Positions 59,085 through 60,483 of a DNA stretch of 60,483 nt are shown piece by piece (position 1 is the stretch's first letter; the number at the start of each line of letters is the position of its first letter). The stretch is taken from positions 1 to 60,483 of the forward strand of contig NZ_SMKR01000016.1 of the NCBI RefSeq assembly GCF_004348725.1. The letters are read 5' to 3'. The notes beneath the pieces were generated by a model, which saw only the letters and a program-made list of their open reading frames with translations, made no database searches and was not told the DNA's origin. Source of the DNA: Kribbella turkmenica. Lineage in GTDB: Bacteria > Actinomycetota > Actinomycetes > Propionibacteriales > Kribbellaceae. Made by a program: the position numbers and the translations under genes.

Positions 59085-60341
59085 ATGCACCGGATCCTGT
59101 TGTTGCTGTTGGCACCGATCTCGTTGTTCGCGGCCCCTGCCGGTGGTGGCGAGGCGCGCGCTCCGGGCGTGCCGGCGTACGACGTGGAACTGACCGGGAG
59201 TGCGGACGGTACGGCGTGGTCCGGGCGGGAGACGGTCGGCTTCACGAACACGTCCGCGGAGCCGCTGGCGGAGATCTACCTACGCCTGTGGGGGAACGTG
59301 CACGACTGCAAGGCGGTCGTGGTCCGGATCGGCGTGGTCGCCGACGACTGCACGGTGGTGAAGGTGCCGCTCGCGTCGCCGGTGGCGGCCGGTGAACGAG
59401 GATCGGTCTCCTTCGAGGTCACGATGACGGCGCCGAACCGCCCGGAGCGCTTCGGGCGGTCGGGACCGTACAGCTTCTTCGGGAACGCGTTGCCGGTGCT
59501 GGCGGTGCGCGACGACGGCGGGTGGCACCTCGAACCGGATGTCGGGATCGGCGAGAGCTTCTACACGGTGGCCGCGGACTTCCGGGTCCGGCTGACGCAC
59601 ACGGGCAACGTCGTCGTACCGTCGACCGGCCTCACCGTCGACGGTGTCACGATCGCCAAGCAGGTCAGGGATTTCGCCTGGGCGGCCGGTCCGTTCACGA
59701 CCTCGGAGGCGACGTCGCCCGGTGGGACCAGGGTCCGCACCTGGGCGACGTCGACGGTCGCGCCGGTCGCGGTCGCCGACGCGCGGACCAGGGCGATGGC
59801 CGCGGTCGACGACTTCGGGCGGCGGTTCGGGTCCTATCCGTACGGCGAGCTCGATCTGGTGCTCCACGATCGGTGGACGCGGTTCAGCGGGATGGAGTAC
59901 CCGGGGTTCGTGCTGCTGATCTCATCAGGTGCTCCGGTGGTGCACGAGGTGGCGCACCAGTGGTGGTACGGAATCGTCGGCAACAACGAGTACGCCGATC
60001 CCTGGCTGGACGAGGCGTTCGCGACGTACGCCACCGACCTGCACGACGGCAACCGCCGTACCGGTTGCTGGCCGGGATCGTTGCCCGCGGCAATCAGTAG
60101 TCCGATGTCCTACTGGCAGTCGCACCAGGCGTCGTACGGCACGTATGTCTACACCTACGGCGCCTGCCTGCTCCACGACCTGCAACGCCACCTCGGCACC
60201 GAGGCGATGGCGGAACTCCTGGCGACCTACGCGAAGACCCACTGGTACGGCGTCGTCACCCCGACCGACTTCAAGACCGCCGCCCAGTCCGTCAGCCCCA
60301 CCGACCTCACCCAGTTCTGGACCTCACACGGCATCGGCTGA
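59085..60341 (+). CDS. Secreted M1-family zinc aminopeptidase
   Basis: 418 residues. Short Sec signal (MHRILLLLLAPISLFAAPA) followed by the N-terminal beta domain (WSGRETVGFTNTS) and a catalytic domain with exopeptidase-like FSGMEYPGF, zinc motif HEVAHQWWYG (~286-295) and third ligand Glu in WLDEAFATY. It is much shorter than typical 850-residue M1 enzymes: it lacks the C-terminal helical domain, as do related secreted actinobacterial M1 proteins. Cleaves N-terminal residues from peptides outside the cell. Same strand as the MOSC gene, 33 bases apart. Confidence 0.92.
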   Translation: MHRILLLLLAPISLFAAPAGGGEARAPGVPAYDVELTGSADGTAWSGRETVGFTNTSAEPLAEIYLRLWGNVHDCKAVVVRIGVVADDCTVVKVPLASPVAAGERGSVSFEVTMTAPNRPERFGRSGPYSFFGNALPVLAVRDDGGWHLEPDVGIGESFYTVAADFRVRLTHTGNVVVPSTGLTVDGVTIAKQVRDFAWAAGPFTTSEATSPGGTRVRTWATSTVAPVAVADARTRAMAAVDDFGRRFGSYPYGELDLVLHDRWTRFSGMEYPGFVLLISSGAPVVHEVAHQWWYGIVGNNEYADPWLDEAFATYATDLHDGNRRTGCWPGSLPAAISSPMSYWQSHQASYGTYVYTYGACLLHDLQRHLGTEAMAELLATYAKTHWYGVVTPTDFKTAAQSVSPTDLTQFWTSHGIG

Positions 60342-60362
60342 CGAGAGCAACCCGCCGTCCGG

Positions 60363-60483
60363 TCAATTGATGGTGGTCGGGATGCCGTGCGGGAGGAGGT
60401 GGAGGCGGGAGGTGAGGCCGGCGGAGGCGAAGGTGGCGGCGAGGTGGTCGGGGCCTTCGGAGAAGTGGGACCAGCCCTCGGTG
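60363..60483 (-). CDS. C-terminal fragment of an unidentified protein
   Basis: A frame entering from the right edge reads TEGWSHFSEGPDHLAATFAS, then a stretch ending LLPHGIPTTIN and a TGA at 60363-60365. Third positions are almost all G or C, as in genes here. Too short to identify. Confidence 0.6.
   Translation of the reverse strand, partial: TEGWSHFSEGPDHLAATFASAGLTSRLHLLPHGIPTTIN

Noticed and set aside
1-60483. CRISPR arrays, tRNA/rRNA genes, insertion sequences, prophage genes
   Set aside because: No regularly spaced direct repeats, no tRNA-like cloverleaf with CCA-type ends, and no transposase or integrase motifs were noticed on either strand; a covariance-model search would settle the RNA genes.

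Overview
The window is about 60 kb of very GC-rich actinobacterial chromosome. Codons are strongly GC-biased at the third position, GTG and TTG starts are common, and many genes have a TANNNT -10 box 6-8 bases from the start codon, the arrangement of leaderless actinobacterial mRNAs. The core gene order pcrA, M23 peptidase, sucC-sucD, DUF6350/PerM-like protein, purN-purH, folD and mdh matches the uvrD1-sucCD-perM-purNH neighbourhood of mycobacteria and relatives. The accessory genes (chitinase, sugar ABC systems, secreted enzymes) fit a soil actinomycete. Kribbella or a close Propionibacteriales relative is my best guess from recognition only.

Left end (1-9.6 kb): a putative catabolic regulon. 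It holds a truncated possible sensor/regulator gene, a dihydrodipicolinate-synthase-family aldolase, an enolase-superfamily enzyme, a luciferase-like oxidoreductase, a sugar-type ABC importer without ATPase, and a large secreted repeat protein. Near-identical palindromes (TTACGGTC-NN-GACCGTAA type) sit upstream of the aldolase/enolase operon together with the divergent oxidoreductase, of the ABC operon, and of the secreted protein gene. They tie the units into one undescribed regulon, which is the most interesting feature of the window.

10-25 kb: a cold-shock protein; a DHA2 exporter divergent from a CGNR-type regulator; a Cmx-like chloramphenicol exporter with a short leader ORF and hairpins; a PspC/PspC-kinase/LuxR-regulator envelope-stress module; a zinc-independent S18 paralogue behind a Zur-like box; a PepC-type aminopeptidase; hydrolases; an accessory pair of ClpP proteases; and a methyltransferase.

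25-48 kb: the core block (pcrA, M23 peptidase, sucCD, DUF6350, purNH, folD) carrying an inserted group of accessory genes. These are a LanC-like protein with a DUF6886-like partner, a lipase, a stand-alone B12-binding protein and an alpha-glucoside ABC importer with a GH13 glucosidase.

48-60.5 kb: pirin behind an inverted-repeat operator, an SMP-30-like secreted protein, a cupin divergent from a GlxA-type regulator, a shortened APH-like kinase, a GH18 chitinase, an unusual signal-less substrate-binding protein, mdh, a secreted glycerophosphodiesterase, a spermidine-synthase-like protein, an XRE regulator with three 10-bp tandem repeats, a MOSC protein and a secreted M1 peptidase. No tRNA, rRNA, CRISPR array, transposase or phage gene was seen. 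Most coordinates come from reading frames, ribosome-binding sites and recognised motifs; start sites are judgements.
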